From Antarcticibacterium flavum (GTDB taxonomy: Bacteria; Bacteroidota; Bacteroidia; Flavobacteriales; Flavobacteriaceae): a stretch of DNA of 64,000 nucleotides. The notes under the pieces are model-generated. The model did not search any database and was not told the DNA's origin. It saw only the letters and a list, made by a program, of their open reading frames with translations. The stretch spans positions 2,108,001-2,172,000 of the forward strand of contig NZ_CP040812.1 of the NCBI RefSeq assembly GCF_006159205.1, read 5' to 3'. Below, piece after piece: positions 62,327-64,000 of this stretch; position 1 is the stretch's first letter, and each line of letters begins with the position of its first letter. The position numbers and the translations under genes were made by a program.

Positions 62327-64000
62327 ATGAAATACATATTTTTTATTACTGCATTTATTCTGAGTTCTGCAAGCATTATGGCTCAGGAAGTTATGACTCC
62401 GGAAAAATTATGGGAGCTCGGGAGGGTTTCAGCATTAGGGATTTCAAAGGATGGAAAATCTGTCGTTTATAGGGTCACCACTCCCTCCATAGCTGAAAAT
62501 GACTTCAGCAGTAAAAATTATACCGTTGGCCTTCAAGGCGGGGAACAAAAGGAGGTTGAAAACCACAAAGAGTTGATTAAGGACAAAAATGTGTCGCCAG
62601 ATGGGGAATATATTCTATATCACGAGGAGGTGAAGGTGAATAAAGCACTGGGTGAAGATTATTATCCTGAAATGGAAGACTCTGAAGTTTATATTTATGA
62701 CGCCCTGGATTACAGGCATTGGGATACTTACAACGAAGGGAAATTCAATCACGTATTTTACAGGGAAAACAAAGAGGGTGCTGAAGGGATTGATATTATG
62801 AAAGATGAACCTCATCACTCCCCTCAAAAACCTTTTGGCGGTGATGAAGACTACATCTGGTCTCCTGATGGTAAAAAGATCCTGTACGTAAGTAAAAAAC
62901 TTACGGGAACAGAATATGCCAACAGTACAAATACAGATATCTACGAGTATGACCTAAATTCCAGACAAACCAGAAACTTAACCGATGATTATCCCGGTTA
63001 CGATAAATACCCCGCCTTTTCTTCAAAAGGAGACCTGGCCTGGCTGCAAATGGGTCGCGATGGATTTGACATCATCGTAAGACATAATGGAGAGGATAAG
63101 AACCTAACCGCCAATTGGGATGGAACAGTAAATTCATTCAAATGGAGTCCTGATGGTTCTAAAATATATTTTGTAGCCCCTGTTGGCGGAACAGTGCAGT
63201 TAATGGAAGTGAATTTCCCCGGAAACAGGAAAGCCACACCTGAAGTTAAAGAAGTGGCAAAAGGGGATTTTGATATCACCGGCATTGTTGGTTTTTCCGG
63301 AAACAAGGTGATCCTTACCCGCACCGATTTTAACCATGCAGCTGAAATTTATTCCCTTGACCTTAAAACCAAAAAGTGGGAGCAGCTCACCAATGTAAAT
63401 GCCTCCATTTATGATAACATTTCAAAGAGCAAAGTTGAAAAAAGATGGGTGCCTACTACAGATGGAAAGGAAATGCTGGTTTGGGTGATCTTCCCGCCAG
63501 ACTTTGATGCTTCAAAAAAATATCCTACCCTGCTTTATTTACAGGGCGGCCCACAAGGCGCTTTGAGTCAGTTCTATTCCTTTAGATGGAACTTCCAGGT
63601 AATGGCTGCACAGGGTTATATTGTGGTAGCACCTAACCGTCGCGGGATGCCCGGGCATGGGGTTGCCTGGAATGAAGATATAAGCAAGGACTGGGGAGGA
63701 CAGGCCATGGACGATTATCTTAGCGCTATAGATGCTCTAAGTGAAGAACCTTATGTTGATAATTCCCGAATAGGAGCGGTAGGTGCCAGTTTTGGGGGAT
63801 ACTCTGCTTTTTATCTTGCAGGAATACATGAAAACAGGTTTAAGACATTTATTTCCCACGCAGGGCTTTTCAATTTGCAAAGTATGTATGGCACTACTGA
63901 AGAATTATTCTTTGTGAACTGGGATATAGGCGGTCCTTACTGGGATACTGAAAATAAGGAAGCTCAACATTCCTATGCGTCCTTTAACCCTATCACCAAT
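62327..64000 (+). CDS. S9-family prolyl oligopeptidase-like peptidase, C-terminus cut by window edge
   Basis: The frame is open from ATG 62327 to the right edge (558 codons). It has a signal peptide (IFFITAFILSSASIMAQ), an N-terminal beta-propeller with WD40-like/DPP-IV blades (VSPDGEYILYHEE, WSPDGKKILYVSK, WSPDGSKIYFV) and the alpha/beta hydrolase domain starting near YPTLLYLQGGPQG, with APNRRGMPGHG and the nucleophile GASFGGYSA (Ser488). The Asp and His of the triad lie beyond 64000. Periplasmic or secreted acylaminoacyl- or dipeptidyl-peptidase type; exact specificity unknown. Confidence 0.92.
   Translation, partial: MKYIFFITAFILSSASIMAQEVMTPEKLWELGRVSALGISKDGKSVVYRVTTPSIAENDFSSKNYTVGLQGGEQKEVENHKELIKDKNVSPDGEYILYHEEVKVNKALGEDYYPEMEDSEVYIYDALDYRHWDTYNEGKFNHVFYRENKEGAEGIDIMKDEPHHSPQKPFGGDEDYIWSPDGKKILYVSKKLTGTEYANSTNTDIYEYDLNSRQTRNLTDDYPGYDKYPAFSSKGDLAWLQMGRDGFDIIVRHNGEDKNLTANWDGTVNSFKWSPDGSKIYFVAPVGGTVQLMEVNFPGNRKATPEVKEVAKGDFDITGIVGFSGNKVILTRTDFNHAAEIYSLDLKTKKWEQLTNVNASIYDNISKSKVEKRWVPTTDGKEMLVWVIFPPDFDASKKYPTLLYLQGGPQGALSQFYSFRWNFQVMAAQGYIVVAPNRRGMPGHGVAWNEDISKDWGGQAMDDYLSAIDALSEEPYVDNSRIGAVGASFGGYSAFYLAGIHENRFKTFISHAGLFNLQSMYGTTEELFFVNWDIGGPYWDTENKEAQHSYASFNPITN

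Overview
The window reads as a stretch of Bacteroidota chromosome, most likely from a marine-type Flavobacteriaceae (Gramella/Salegentibacter-like). This rests on the gene families (a complete Bat aerotolerance operon, SulP plus beta-carbonic anhydrase, a TonB-dependent receptor, type Vd patatin, DUF4382 lipoprotein), on several exact TAnnTTTG -7 promoter boxes, and on intergenic gaps filled with short-period degenerate repeats. The species assignment is inference. I saw no rRNA, tRNA, CRISPR array, intact insertion sequence, phage or replication origin.

Layout. 1-2.2 kb: tyrosine catabolism (hppD, cut by the left edge, and hmgA). 2.7-6.7 kb: a patatin/beta-barrel protein and uvrC. 6.9-9.8 kb: a retropepsin-like protease, a RimK ligase, an AspA/AstE-type deacylase and 5-formyl-THF cyclo-ligase, packed as one operon. 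9.8-11.7 kb: a PAS histidine kinase and a single-domain response regulator. 11.7-16.9 kb (minus): ileS, a DksA-like gene, an adhesin-like gene and lspA. 17-24.5 kb (minus): a WHy/LEA2 protein, a TonB receptor, recO and a large BNR-repeat exported protein. 24.8-33.3 kb: glutamate dehydrogenase, an outer-membrane-type protein, cystathionine gamma-synthase, a DUF3298 lipoprotein, an Spx/ArsC-like protein, a DMT transporter, a thioesterase, a YheT hydrolase and DUF1206. 33.4-35.5 kb: the yicC-gmk-nadD operon. 36-40.4 kb: a Kbp-like BON-LysM protein, gpsA, pheS with two small downstream genes, and cvpA. 40.9-43.1 kb: carbonic anhydrase and SulP. 43.7-52.9 kb (minus): moxR, DUF58, a BatD-like gene, batA, batB, batC, batD and batE. 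53-58.3 kb: a DUF4382 lipoprotein, an SDR, an AlbA_2/Schlafen-like plus PPP-phosphatase pair, and an acyl-ACP desaturase. 59-62.2 kb: an AT-rich block of small accessory genes. An S9 peptidase is cut by the right edge.

The most important quality observation is that four genes (patatin-barrel, WHy/LEA2, gdhA, DUF1206) are each split by exactly one missing base, and each time the missing base can be placed in a mononucleotide run. Restoring one base gives a full-length protein in every case. This looks like homopolymer undercalling in the assembly rather than biological decay; these genes should be treated as probably intact.

The most unusual non-coding structure is a set of recurring intergenic repeat words: a 7-nt array unit RGTTGTN with a shared flank, AACAAGAGCC-type words, GACTAACGACT words and GTGAAACTC phrases. 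They cluster in the gaps at 27.1, 35.5, 40.4, 54.8 and 58.4 kb. A 51-nt near-perfect duplication at 40.37/40.51 kb supplies the stop codon of cvpA. No clearly new enzyme system is proven; the best candidates for follow-up are the AlbA_2-phosphatase pair and the protease-RimK-deacylase cassette.
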